A stretch of 64,000 nt of DNA, from the NCBI GenBank assembly GCA_963771015.1, contig CAVYRN010000009.1, positions 186,001 through 250,000 of the forward strand, read 5' to 3'. Below, in pieces: positions 51,756 through 58,802 of the stretch (the stretch's first letter is position 1; each line of letters starts with the position of its first letter). This DNA comes from CAVSJJ01 sp963771015 (GTDB taxonomy: Bacteria; Actinomycetota; Actinomycetes; Actinomycetales; Dermatophilaceae). The translations under genes and the position numbers were made by a program. The notes under the pieces are model-generated. The model was not told where the DNA came from, did no database searches, and saw only the letters and a program-made list of their open reading frames with translations.

Positions 51756-52294
51756 GACGAGCTCCCTTCGTGCATGGGATCGGTGCCGGCCGGTGCGTCC
51801 GCCGTGCAGCGGAGGGCGGCCAGGCCCCTGGAAGCAGCGCTCTTGACCGCGCCCACGGAGACTCCGAGCAGGTCGGCCACGGCCTGCTCGGACTGGTCGG
51901 CGTAGTACCGCAGGACGACGACGGTGCGTTGCCGGGGCGGCAGGTGGGCGAGGAGCCGGATGATCTCGTCGCGGTCGTCGGTGCGACCGCTCGATGACCC
52001 GGCTGCCCGTCCGTCGGCGACGACGCGGGGGTCGGCCACCACGCTCTCGCGGTGGTGCTTGCGCCACTGTTCCCGGTGGTGGTTGACCAGGACGGTCCGG
52101 GCGTAGGCGAGGGCCCGCTCCTCATGGACCCGCGGCCAGGCGACGTAGGTCTTGACGAGGGCTGCCTGGACGAGCTCCTGGGCTGCGTCTGCGTCGCCGG
52201 TGAGCAGCCACGCCGTCCGGGTCAGGCTCGGCGAGGCAGCGGCCATGAAGGCGGCGAACGCCGCCTCACGGTCGGCGCGATGGTTGCCGAGCAT
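51752..52294 (-). CDS. SigE-family ECF sigma factor 1
   Basis: A 180-residue ECF sigma factor of the short SigE-family type common in actinobacteria. Region 2 includes LTRTAWLLTGDADAAQELVQ and ALVKTYVAWPRV; region 4 has LPPRQRTVVVLRYYADQSEQ and GVSVGAVKSAASRGLAAL. It is closely similar to the sigma factors at 55320 and 57510. The ATG at 52294 follows a GAGGAAGAGGG purine site. The C-terminus ends in the start of the partner gene. A CAACC/CATA promoter lies upstream, as for its two paralogues. Confidence 0.9.
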   Translation of the reverse strand: MLGNHRADREAAFAAFMAAASPSLTRTAWLLTGDADAAQELVQAALVKTYVAWPRVHEERALAYARTVLVNHHREQWRKHHRESVVADPRVVADGRAAGSSSGRTDDRDEIIRLLAHLPPRQRTVVVLRYYADQSEQAVADLLGVSVGAVKSAASRGLAALRCTADAPAGTDPMHEGSSS

Positions 52295-52345
52295 CTGGCC
52301 CTCTTCCTCGTCTGCGGCACCTGCGTCAGTGCCCTCACGGTGATC

Positions 52346-52372
52346 TATGCAGCAGGGCCTGCCGAGGTTGCC
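52346..52372 (-). promoter_or_regulatory. candidate ECF promoter of sigma gene 1
   Basis: On the minus strand GGCAACC (core CAACC, 52370-52366) is followed after 16 bases by CATA (52349-52346). Spacing equals that at the two paralogous sigma genes. Transcription would begin about 45 bases before the ATG. A short hairpin GCCGAGG/CCTCGGC overlaps the -35 box. Confidence 0.5.
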
Positions 52373-52418
52373 TCGGCGGACGGAGCGACTCTCGCACGGT
52401 CGGGGCCGGCCCCGCCGG

Positions 52419-53216
52419 TCATGGGGCGAACGGCCAGCCGTCCTGCATGCCCGGCTCGCGACCAGGCTCGATGTAGTGCTCGGCCCCGAACATGACGTCG
52501 AAGACCTCCGGCGGCATGGCCAGGAACATCTCGATGTCCGTCGCCTGGCTGCGGTGGGCCTCCAGCGCGGCCCGACGCTGGGCGCGGTGGGTGGCCACGT
52601 CCACCCGCCAGTGGATGTCGGCCTCCGGGCTGCCGAACGGGTTGCCGTCGTCCATCGGCGCATCGGGGTCGAACGCGTTGTCGGCCATCCCGGCGGCCAG
52701 CGCCATCGCGTACATCCGGCGTATCGCGTCGCGGTTCATCGTCGACTCGAGGACCTTGGGTCGGCGCCGGGCGAGGTCGGCCGCTCGGTGGGTGACGTGG
52801 TGGACCCGGACATGGTCGGGGTGGCCGTAGCCGCCGTGCCAGTCGTAGCCGACGGCGACATCGGCGTCCTCCTCGTCGAGGATGGCCGTGAGCCGCCCAG
52901 CGGCCTCGTCGAGGTCGGCCCGGTGCAGCGAGCCCTCGGCGTCGTTCTGCTCCCACCCGGTCATGCCGGAGTCGGAGTAGCCCAGCCAGGCCACCCGCGC
53001 GGTCCCCAACACCTCGGCCGAGCGCATCGCCTCGGCCCGTCGTCGGTCGACGAGCGTCTCATCCGGCGCAAGGTCGTCGGGCACCTCGCCGTGGTCGCCG
53101 TTGGTCGCGAACACGACGACGACCCGGTCCCCTCGGGCGGCGGCCCGGGCCATCGCCCCGGCGGTCTGCGAGGCCTCGTCGTCCGGGTGCGCGTGGACGA
53201 AGACAATCGTCGTCAT
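52419..53216 (-). CDS. PIG-L/LmbE deacetylase family protein (Mca-like, tentative)
   Basis: A 265-residue zinc hydrolase. The motif VHAHPDDEAS is at residues 7-16 and the third ligand in HGGYGHPDHVRVHHV. It is closer in pattern to the MshB/Mca branch than the PIG-L protein at 40347 is: GYSDSGMTGWEQND resembles a MshB/Mca substrate loop. Mca removes GlcN-inositol from mycothiol conjugates in detoxification, but the sequence is shorter than typical Mca, so the call is tentative. The ATG at 53216 (MTTIVFVHAH) fits. It follows a small DUF6767-like gene on the same strand. Confidence 0.8.
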   Translation of the reverse strand: MTTIVFVHAHPDDEASQTAGAMARAAARGDRVVVVFATNGDHGEVPDDLAPDETLVDRRRAEAMRSAEVLGTARVAWLGYSDSGMTGWEQNDAEGSLHRADLDEAAGRLTAILDEEDADVAVGYDWHGGYGHPDHVRVHHVTHRAADLARRRPKVLESTMNRDAIRRMYAMALAAGMADNAFDPDAPMDDGNPFGSPEADIHWRVDVATHRAQRRAALEAHRSQATDIEMFLAMPPEVFDVMFGAEHYIEPGREPGMQDGWPFAP

Positions 53217-53245
53217 CGGGACATCATCCCCGATGGCGAGCTTTC

Positions 53246-53437
53246 CTACCGGGGATAGGCCGCGTGCGCCGCCCGGCGGCGGCCCCACTCCTCGCGCATC
53301 TCCGGGTCGGACATGACGAGCCAGACCAGTCCGCAGTCCTGGGGGCCCTCGGCCCCCGGCAGACACTGCGAGCAGGCCTCGCCGTCGCGGATCGGGCAGG
53401 CCGGAGCTCGAGTCGTCCGGTGGTGCGGTTCGGACAT
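53246..53437 (-). CDS. small Cys-rich protein (DUF6767-like)
   Basis: A 63-residue protein with four cysteines in ACPIRDGEACSQCLPGAEGP and DCGLVWLVMSDPEMREEW. The pattern resembles a small actinobacterial family (DUF6767) of unknown function. The cysteines may bind a metal. The ATG at 53437 is set by GGGAGG 7 bases upstream; the longer open frame reaching 53626 has no similarity. It lies 29 bases before the PIG-L gene, probably on one transcript, and is divergent from the MaoC gene. Confidence 0.7.
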   Translation of the reverse strand: MSEPHHRTTRAPACPIRDGEACSQCLPGAEGPQDCGLVWLVMSDPEMREEWGRRRAAHAAYPR

Positions 53438-53624
53438 GGTCGCCTCCCGTCGCTCCCAGTGTCGCTCGGCGGCAGGTCCGGTCCGGCCACCGCACGCGAG
53501 GGGTGTGAGGGAGGCCACGCGGCATACCCCTCCCCGGCGGCGCCGTATGCTGCGGCGCAGGCGAGGATGGCGGATGGCCCCTCGCGCGGGAGCGCGGGGG
53601 CGAGAGCAGACCAGGAGGCGAGTC

Positions 53625-54170
53625 ATGCAGTTCGGACGCAGCTACGAGGAGTTCGAGGTCGGGGCGACGTACCGGCACTGGCCCGGCAAGACGGTGACCG
53701 AGTACGACGACCACCTGTTCTGCCTGCTGACGATGAACCACCACCCGCTGCACCTGGACAGCCATTACGCCGAGGAGAGCACCCAGTTCGGCAAGAACGT
53801 CGTCGTCGGCAACTACGTCTACAGCCTGCTGCTCGGGATGAGCGTCCCGGACGTCTCCGGCAAGGCCATCGCCAACCTCGAGGTCGAGAGCCTGCGCCAC
53901 GTCGCGCCGACCTTCCACGGTGACACGCTCTACGGACAGACCACCGTCCTGGACAAGTGGGAGAGCACGAGCAAGGACGACCGGGGCGTCGTCCATGTCG
54001 AGACGATCGGCTACAACCAGGACGGCAAGGTCGTCTGCATCTTCCGCCGCAAGGTCATGGTGCCCAAGGCGAGCTACCTCGAGGCGCGTGGCGGCGAGCA
54101 GCCCGGTCGCCCGCTGCCCCAGCCCGACAGGAACTGGCCTGGCCCACAGGCGCCCGACACACAGTCCTGA
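53625..54170 (+). CDS. MaoC-like acyl-CoA hydratase (mesaconyl-CoA hydratase-like)
   Basis: A 181-residue hotdog-fold hydratase of the MaoC family. The hydratase motif is at DDHLFCLLTMNHHPLHLDSH, with the conserved Asp and His, and FGKNVVVGNYVYSLLLGMSV follows. In pattern it resembles the MaoC-type mesaconyl-CoA (C4) hydratases that act before malyl-CoA lyase in the ethylmalonyl-CoA pathway. The CitE-like pair is 22 kb away, so pathway membership is a suggestion. AGGAGG lies 6 bases before the ATG at 53625. It converges on the sigma-partner gene at 54281. Confidence 0.87.
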   Translation: MQFGRSYEEFEVGATYRHWPGKTVTEYDDHLFCLLTMNHHPLHLDSHYAEESTQFGKNVVVGNYVYSLLLGMSVPDVSGKAIANLEVESLRHVAPTFHGDTLYGQTTVLDKWESTSKDDRGVVHVETIGYNQDGKVVCIFRRKVMVPKASYLEARGGEQPGRPLPQPDRNWPGPQAPDTQS

Positions 54171-54204
54171 GCCGCCGGCCCTTCCCTGCGCCCCTCCTTG
54201 CGCC

Positions 54205-54255
54205 CCGTTCGAGGTATTCCAGTACCCCTAGACGGCACCGGAATACCTCGAACCG
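54205..54255. repeat. long imperfect inverted repeat in convergent gap
   Basis: GTTCGAGGTATTCC (54207-54220) and GGAATACCTCGAAC (54240-54253) are perfectly complementary. Two mismatches then G-T-x-C-C pairs extend the arms inward to about 54226/54234. No T run follows. It could be a bidirectional terminator for MaoC and the sigma-partner gene, or the scar of an element. Its local base composition is more AT-rich than its surroundings. Confidence 0.75.
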
Positions 54256-54280
54256 GCTCGGTCCGCCGAGCGGAGGGCGA

Positions 54281-55327
54281 CTAGCTCGACCGCACGGTCT
54301 TGCCGTCGACCGTGATCGAGAGCCCGGTGATCGCCTTGACGCTGCTGCTGGGCGGCCGACAGCTGGCGTAGAGGAAGGCGTGGGCCCCGTCGCCCGCCGG
54401 GGTGAGCGTCGGGCCGACCCGGTGGGTGCATCCCGCACCGAAGGCGGCGGTCGGGTCGGTCGCTCGGAGCGGGACCATGCCGATGTACACGGCCGGGGTG
54501 TTCCGGTCGCCCCCGGACCAGCTGAGCTGGGGCTTGACGGTCGTCGGGATCGGCGCCGACATGCTGCCGGTCGAGGTGAACGCGCCCCACACGGAGAGCC
54601 GGGGGTCGACGAAACCGACGACCGCCGCGCTCAGCCCCGCCGACGGCACGACGCCGCTCTGGTCCCAGACCCTGCCCGACTCGTCGCGCCAGACGAGGCC
54701 GGTGGCCTTCGTCGCGTCGGTCGTGTTGTCGTAGACGGAGACGAAGGCCTGCAGGCCCGTGGCGCCGAGTGGGGCCTGGTCGCTGTGGGACGCGCTCGAC
54801 GCATCCGGGTTGAGGAGGATCCACTGCGTGGCCGTCGTGGGCATCACACCTATGACGACATGGGGGACGGCAGAGCCGGTGCCCCATGTCACGGCCGGCG
54901 CGTCCGCGTTGGTCGACGCCGTCGGCAGGGCGACGGAGGACCGCGCGATGAGCGTCCGTTTCCCCGAGTCCTCGACGACGTAGTACCCGAGGTTGTCGGG
55001 ACGGGACGGGTCGATCTCGACGGCGAACCGGGACGGGCCCGAGATCGGCCGGCCGTCGGACCCGAGCATCGGCTCCTTGCCGCCGAGCGTGGTGGTGACC
55101 GGCTTCGCCGGGTGCGAGCCGTCCGCCGGGAGGGCGCTCGGGCCGCCCGAGCCGAGCCCGCCCACGGCCACGACGACCGCGACCGCGGCGAGGGCGGTGA
55201 GCGCCGAGCCGGTGACCGCGGCGCGGCGGCGACGGCGCCGGCGGCCACCCGCGAGCACGGCATACGGGTCGACGCTCATCGACGGGGGCGTGCTCTCGTG
55301 GAACAGGGTGGTGATGTCGTCACGCAC
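54281..55327 (-). CDS. membrane partner of ECF sigma factor 2
   Basis: A 348-residue single-pass membrane protein, coupled to the sigma gene at 55320 by an 8-base overlap. The N-terminus has AVLAGGRRRRRRRAA directly before the helix (residues 36-57). The outer domain begins GGKEPMLGSDGRPISGPSRF and matches partner 3 over about 120 residues (GSDG-P-GPSRF-VE-D, then NL-YY, LI-RS-V and HVV-GV-P). No zinc anti-sigma motif is present. Start GTG 55327 is set by GGAGGGAG about 7 bases before it. A ligand-sensing outer domain with a short cytosolic sigma-binding segment is the simplest reading, unproven. Confidence 0.75.
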   Translation of the reverse strand: MRDDITTLFHESTPPSMSVDPYAVLAGGRRRRRRRAAVTGSALTALAAVAVVVAVGGLGSGGPSALPADGSHPAKPVTTTLGGKEPMLGSDGRPISGPSRFAVEIDPSRPDNLGYYVVEDSGKRTLIARSSVALPTASTNADAPAVTWGTGSAVPHVVIGVMPTTATQWILLNPDASSASHSDQAPLGATGLQAFVSVYDNTTDATKATGLVWRDESGRVWDQSGVVPSAGLSAAVVGFVDPRLSVWGAFTSTGSMSAPIPTTVKPQLSWSGGDRNTPAVYIGMVPLRATDPTAAFGAGCTHRVGPTLTPAGDGAHAFLYASCRPPSSSVKAITGLSITVDGKTVRSS

Positions 55328-55811
55328 GATGGTCTCCCTCCGAGACGAGGACCTCACGGAGCTTGGCGAGGCCACGAGAGGCGCTGCTCTTGACGGTGCC
55401 GACGCCGATGCCGAGGGCGGCCGCCACCTCCTGTTCGGAGGCGTCGGCGTAGTAGCGCAGGACGACGACCTGGCGCTCGCGCGGAGCGAGGGTGGCCAGG
55501 GCCCGGACGAGGAAGTCGGTCCCCTCGAGGCTCACCTCGGCGGCCGGATGGTCAGGGGTCTGCGCGGTGAGCACCTCGCGAGAGCGCCGGCGCCGGGTGT
55601 CGATGTGGTGGTTGAGGACGACCTTGCGGGCGTATGCCGTGGCCGCGCCCCGGTCGATGCGTCGCCACTTGAGGTAGACCTTCTCCAGGGCGGCCTGGAC
55701 GAGCTCCTCGGCCTGCACAGGGTCTCCGCAGACGAACCACGCGGTCCGCAGCAGGCGCGGCGAGGCGTCACGGACGAAGGCGACGAAGTCCTCGTCCGAC
55801 GTTGACGTCAT
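55320..55811 (-). CDS. SigE-family ECF sigma factor 2
   Basis: A 163-residue ECF sigma factor. Region 2 has LLRTAWFVCGDPVQAEELVQ and ALEKVYLKWRRI; region 4 has LAPRERQVVVLRYYADASEQ with the recognition helix GIGVGTVKSSASRGLAKL. It is a paralogue of the sigma factors at 51752 and 57510. The ATG at 55811 (MTSTSDED) is chosen because GAGGAGG lies 8 bases upstream; the frame is open 11 codons more. The upstream promoter matches those of its paralogues (CAACC, 16 bases, CGTG). Confidence 0.9.
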   Translation of the reverse strand: MTSTSDEDFVAFVRDASPRLLRTAWFVCGDPVQAEELVQAALEKVYLKWRRIDRGAATAYARKVVLNHHIDTRRRRSREVLTAQTPDHPAAEVSLEGTDFLVRALATLAPRERQVVVLRYYADASEQEVAAALGIGVGTVKSSASRGLAKLREVLVSEGDHRA

Positions 55812-55850
55812 CGGGCTGTCCTCCTCGGGTCGGTGGCCGGTCACCCCCTA

Positions 55851-55877
55851 CACGGGTCAGCCCCCAGAAAGGTTGTC
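55851..55877 (-). promoter_or_regulatory. candidate ECF promoter of sigma gene 2
   Basis: Minus-strand GACAACC (core CAACC, 55875-55871) is followed after 16 bases by CGTG (55854-55851). This is the ECF spacing and the same -35 core as at the two paralogous genes. Confidence 0.55.
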
Positions 55878-55935
55878 ACACCGGTGAGACGGGCGCCCTT
55901 CGGTGCTCAGCCGACCGACGGGTGCCCCTCGGCCC

Positions 55936-57513
55936 TCAGTCGATCGGGGTCGTGTGCCGTTGCCCGCTCGCGTCGGTCCACTGGACGGCGACGAGGTGGA
56001 GGTTCGGGCTGCCATCGGTCCCGGTGAGCGAGATCGCGACCGCCCAGAGGTCCGTGCCCGGGAGCTGCATCGTGGCGAAGGTCGTGCCGGCGGCGAACCG
56101 GTCGGGCCGGTCGCCGACCGGCGTGATCTGGGTCGGCCGGCTGCGGATCACCCCGAAGGCCATGTCGGACCCGGCCCCGTTCCACGACGAGTCGCCGAGC
56201 TGGAACATGGCGCTCCGCCCCGCGGGCAGGACGGGTGCGGCCGCATGGCTGAACCCGAGGGGCATCGTGAGTCGCTGGAAGACGACCATCGGGTCGCCGC
56301 TGTACCCCTCGCTCATCATCTCGAGGTGGATCTCCTCGGGCCCGTGCACGGACCCGTCGCCGATCGGAGGCACCGCGAGCCGACCCTCGGCAGGCACGGC
56401 CGCGTCCAAGGGGGTCACCTCCATGGTCCGCCGCCCACCGAAGAGCTCGTACGCGTACGCCGTCACTGCGGTCCCCGAGGTCGGCGAGGCACCGTCGGGT
56501 CGGGTGTACCGGGCCTGCAGGACGGCCAGGGACCCGTCCGACAGGGAGGTGATGGTGGGGTCACCGATCGACGCCCACCCGGCCGCGAACGAAACCTCGG
56601 GGTTCCAGGCCGTGGGTTCCACAAGCGTCCTGAAGACCCGCGTCCCGGCCGGGTCGCCGGCATCGTGGCGGTCGATCACCGGCCCGGCGAGGACCTGCGT
56701 CCCGCCCCCGGTCAAGCCCAGGGTGCTCGGCGACGTCGTCGACCGGCCGTCGCTGTGGAGGACCCCCCAGACGAGGTCGCGGATGTCGACGAATACGGTC
56801 GAGCCGTCGACGGCGGCGGATGGCAGCTCGGTCCCGTCGGCGTCGTGGACCACCCCATCCCCGTCCAACCGGACCACGTCTGACGGCCAGCCGACGGTGT
56901 CGAACACTGAGACGAATGCGGTGAAGCGCGTCCCGGGCAGCGGTTCCCGCAGGCTGGTGCTGTCGCCCGCTTCGGGGGACCAGTGCAGGACGGCGAAGGA
57001 TGAGGCGGACGCGGGGAGCACACCGACCACGACATGGCCAGGAGGCTCCGGTAGGGCCCAGTTGGTCGCGGTGGCGTCGAGGTCGACGTAGCTTCTGGTG
57101 ATGAGCTCGCGGCTGCCGTCGGCGGTGGCCGTGTAGTAGGCGAGGTTGCTCGGTGATGCCGGGTCGGTGTCGAGCTCGACGACGAACCGGGACGGCCCGG
57201 GCAGGGGCGTCCCGTCGCTGCCGACGAAGGGGCCGTCCTGCCCGAGCGTTGCGGTGACGACGCCGATGTTCTTCTGGTGGTGGGCCGGCAGGGGCGCGGC
57301 GTCGTCGCGCCCGCCGGTGACGACGCCGACCGCGCCGATGACGGCGGCGACGACGGCGACGACGGCTCCGGAGGCCAGCAGTCGGCGACGCCGGACCGTG
57401 GCCCGCCCGGCCGCGATGACGGTACCGACGTCGAGGTCGGGGTAGGCCGGTGCGGCGGTGTCGGCGGCGTCGTGGAGCAGCGCCGTGAGGTGGCGCTCGA
57501 AACCGGTGTTCAT
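55936..57513 (-). CDS. membrane partner of ECF sigma factor 3
   Basis: A 525-residue membrane protein, coupled to the sigma gene at 57510 by 4 bases. The cytosolic part ends TVIAAGRATVRRRRLLA before the helix (residues 45-66), mirroring partners 1 and 2. The outer domain starts LGQDGPFVGSDGTPLPGPSR, homologous to partner 2, and has a second half not found there. The end is LVAVQWTDASGQRHTTPID, like partner 1. It looks like the fullest member of a paralogous set. No enzyme signature or zinc motif is visible. A sensor/anti-sigma role is inferred from position. Confidence 0.75.
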   Translation of the reverse strand: MNTGFERHLTALLHDAADTAAPAYPDLDVGTVIAAGRATVRRRRLLASGAVVAVVAAVIGAVGVVTGGRDDAAPLPAHHQKNIGVVTATLGQDGPFVGSDGTPLPGPSRFVVELDTDPASPSNLAYYTATADGSRELITRSYVDLDATATNWALPEPPGHVVVGVLPASASSFAVLHWSPEAGDSTSLREPLPGTRFTAFVSVFDTVGWPSDVVRLDGDGVVHDADGTELPSAAVDGSTVFVDIRDLVWGVLHSDGRSTTSPSTLGLTGGGTQVLAGPVIDRHDAGDPAGTRVFRTLVEPTAWNPEVSFAAGWASIGDPTITSLSDGSLAVLQARYTRPDGASPTSGTAVTAYAYELFGGRRTMEVTPLDAAVPAEGRLAVPPIGDGSVHGPEEIHLEMMSEGYSGDPMVVFQRLTMPLGFSHAAAPVLPAGRSAMFQLGDSSWNGAGSDMAFGVIRSRPTQITPVGDRPDRFAAGTTFATMQLPGTDLWAVAISLTGTDGSPNLHLVAVQWTDASGQRHTTPID

Positions 57514-58031
57514 CGGACGCCTCCTTCGCTGGTGGCGAGCTGGGCCCGGAGGGTGGCCAGGCCGCGGGATGCCGCAGACTTCACCGCCCCGACGGATACG
57601 CCGAGCGCCTCGGCCGTGGCCGTCTCGGGCAGGTCCTGGTAGTAGCGCAGGACGACGACCTTGCGCTGTCGCTCGGGTAGGCACGCGAGGAGCCGGACGA
57701 TGCTGTCGCGGTCCTCGACGGCTCCCTCCCCGGGCGCGCCGGGGGCGGGGCCGACCGGAGCCGGCACCTCGGCGACCGGGATCTCCCGGCGGGTCCGTCG
57801 CCAGACGTCGATCCGCTGGTTGACGAGGATCCGCCGGCTGTAGGCCAGGGCGGACCCGGGTCGGACCCGGGGCCAGGCGGCATACGTCTTGACGAGCGCG
57901 GCCTGGACGAGCTCGGCGGCGAGGTCCGCGGACCCGGTGAGAAGGAAGGCGGTCCGCATCAGCGACGGGGTCGCCTCGGCCATGAACGTCGCGAAGGCCT
58001 CGTCGCGCTCGGCCTTGGGTACCTGGACCAT
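57510..58031 (-). CDS. SigE-family ECF sigma factor 3
   Basis: A 173-residue ECF sigma factor. Region 2 includes LMRTAFLLTGSADLAAELVQ and ALVKTYAAWPRV; region 4 includes LPERQRKVVVLRYYQDLPET and GVSVGAVKSAASRGLATL. It is most like sigma 1 (51752). The linker between regions 2 and 4 is Pro-rich (PAPVGPAPGAPGEG). The ATG at 58031 follows GAGGAGG by 5 bases. The candidate promoter (CAACC, 16 bases, CGTA) is upstream at 58064-58088. Its target genes besides its own operon are unknown. Confidence 0.9.
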   Translation of the reverse strand: MVQVPKAERDEAFATFMAEATPSLMRTAFLLTGSADLAAELVQAALVKTYAAWPRVRPGSALAYSRRILVNQRIDVWRRTRREIPVAEVPAPVGPAPGAPGEGAVEDRDSIVRLLACLPERQRKVVVLRYYQDLPETATAEALGVSVGAVKSAASRGLATLRAQLATSEGGVR

Positions 58032-58063
58032 GCGCGCCTCCTCACCATCGTCTCACTCCTCAC

Positions 58064-58090
58064 TACGGGGGCGACCCCGCCAAGGTTGCC
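58064..58090 (-). promoter_or_regulatory. candidate ECF promoter of sigma gene 3
   Basis: Minus-strand GGCAACC (core CAACC, 58088-58084) is followed after 16 bases by CGTA (58067-58064). Same core and spacing as at sigma genes 1 and 2. Confidence 0.55.
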
Positions 58091-58180
58091 TGCCGCGTGC
58101 CGCGACCTCGCGACGCCCCGTACCCTGGGGCCGGTCCGCAGGGCGCGGGTCGCCGCGGAGCCGGGGAGGGAGGGGGAGCG

Positions 58181-58786
58181 ATGCCCATCGACGTCGCGAC
58201 CTTCACCTCCGCCTTCGTCACCCTCATCGTGATCCTCGACCCACCGGGTGCCATCCCGATCTTCCTCGCCCTGACCCGCTCGCTCGGCACCAAGGACCGG
58301 GCCAACGCGGCCCGTCGCGCCTCGCTTGTGGCCCTCGTCGTCATCGCCTCGTTCGCCGTCTTCGGCCAGCAGATCCTCAACTACCTGCACATCTCCGTTG
58401 CGGCGCTCCAGGGAGCGGGCGGCCTGCTCCTGCTCATCGTGGCGCTCCAGCTCCTCACCGGGACCGAGTCGCCGCAGCAGGCGGAGGCCGGGGTCAACGT
58501 CGCACTCGTCCCGCTCGGGACGCCGCTGCTCGCCGGGCCGGGAGCCATCGTGGCGACGATGCTCGCCGTCCGGGGGGCGCACGGCGTGACCCCGGTCGCC
58601 TCCGTCGCCCTGGCCCTGGTCGCCGCGCTGCTCGTCGTCTGGCTCACCCTCCGCTTCGCGGGACGGCTGCACCGCGTCCTGCGCGAGAGTGGCATCGTGC
58701 TGCTCAGCCGGATCGCCGGCCTGCTGCTCTCGGCCATCGCCGTCCAGATGGTCGCCGACAGCGTCCGCGCGTTCATCCAGGCCTGA
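58181..58786 (+). CDS. MarC-family membrane protein
   Basis: A 201-residue six-helix membrane protein of the MarC (UPF0056) family. The signature FVTLIVILDPPGAIPIFLAL is in helix 1, and the repeat PLGTPLLAGPGAIVATMLAV is in helix 4, giving the two-fold family pattern. The family was once thought to give drug resistance, which was not upheld; its role is unknown. A very strong purine-rich ribosome site (GGGAGGGAGGGGGAG) precedes the ATG at 58181. purU follows after 16 bases and is probably co-transcribed. Confidence 0.9.
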   Translation: MPIDVATFTSAFVTLIVILDPPGAIPIFLALTRSLGTKDRANAARRASLVALVVIASFAVFGQQILNYLHISVAALQGAGGLLLLIVALQLLTGTESPQQAEAGVNVALVPLGTPLLAGPGAIVATMLAVRGAHGVTPVASVALALVAALLVVWLTLRFAGRLHRVLRESGIVLLSRIAGLLLSAIAVQMVADSVRAFIQA

Positions 58787-58802
58787 CCCCGAGGAGCCCC
58801 GC

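Noticed and set aside
23564..58031. All four sigma partners as zinc anti-sigma factors
   Set aside because: Only the RseA at 23564 has H-x3-C-x2-C. The three partners at 50655, 54281 and 55936 lack it.
51752..58031. Horizontally acquired island for the three sigma pairs
   Set aside because: Base composition, codon use and the GTATGCC word (55260, 55631, 57880) look like the rest of the window, and no integrase, tRNA or direct repeat borders it.
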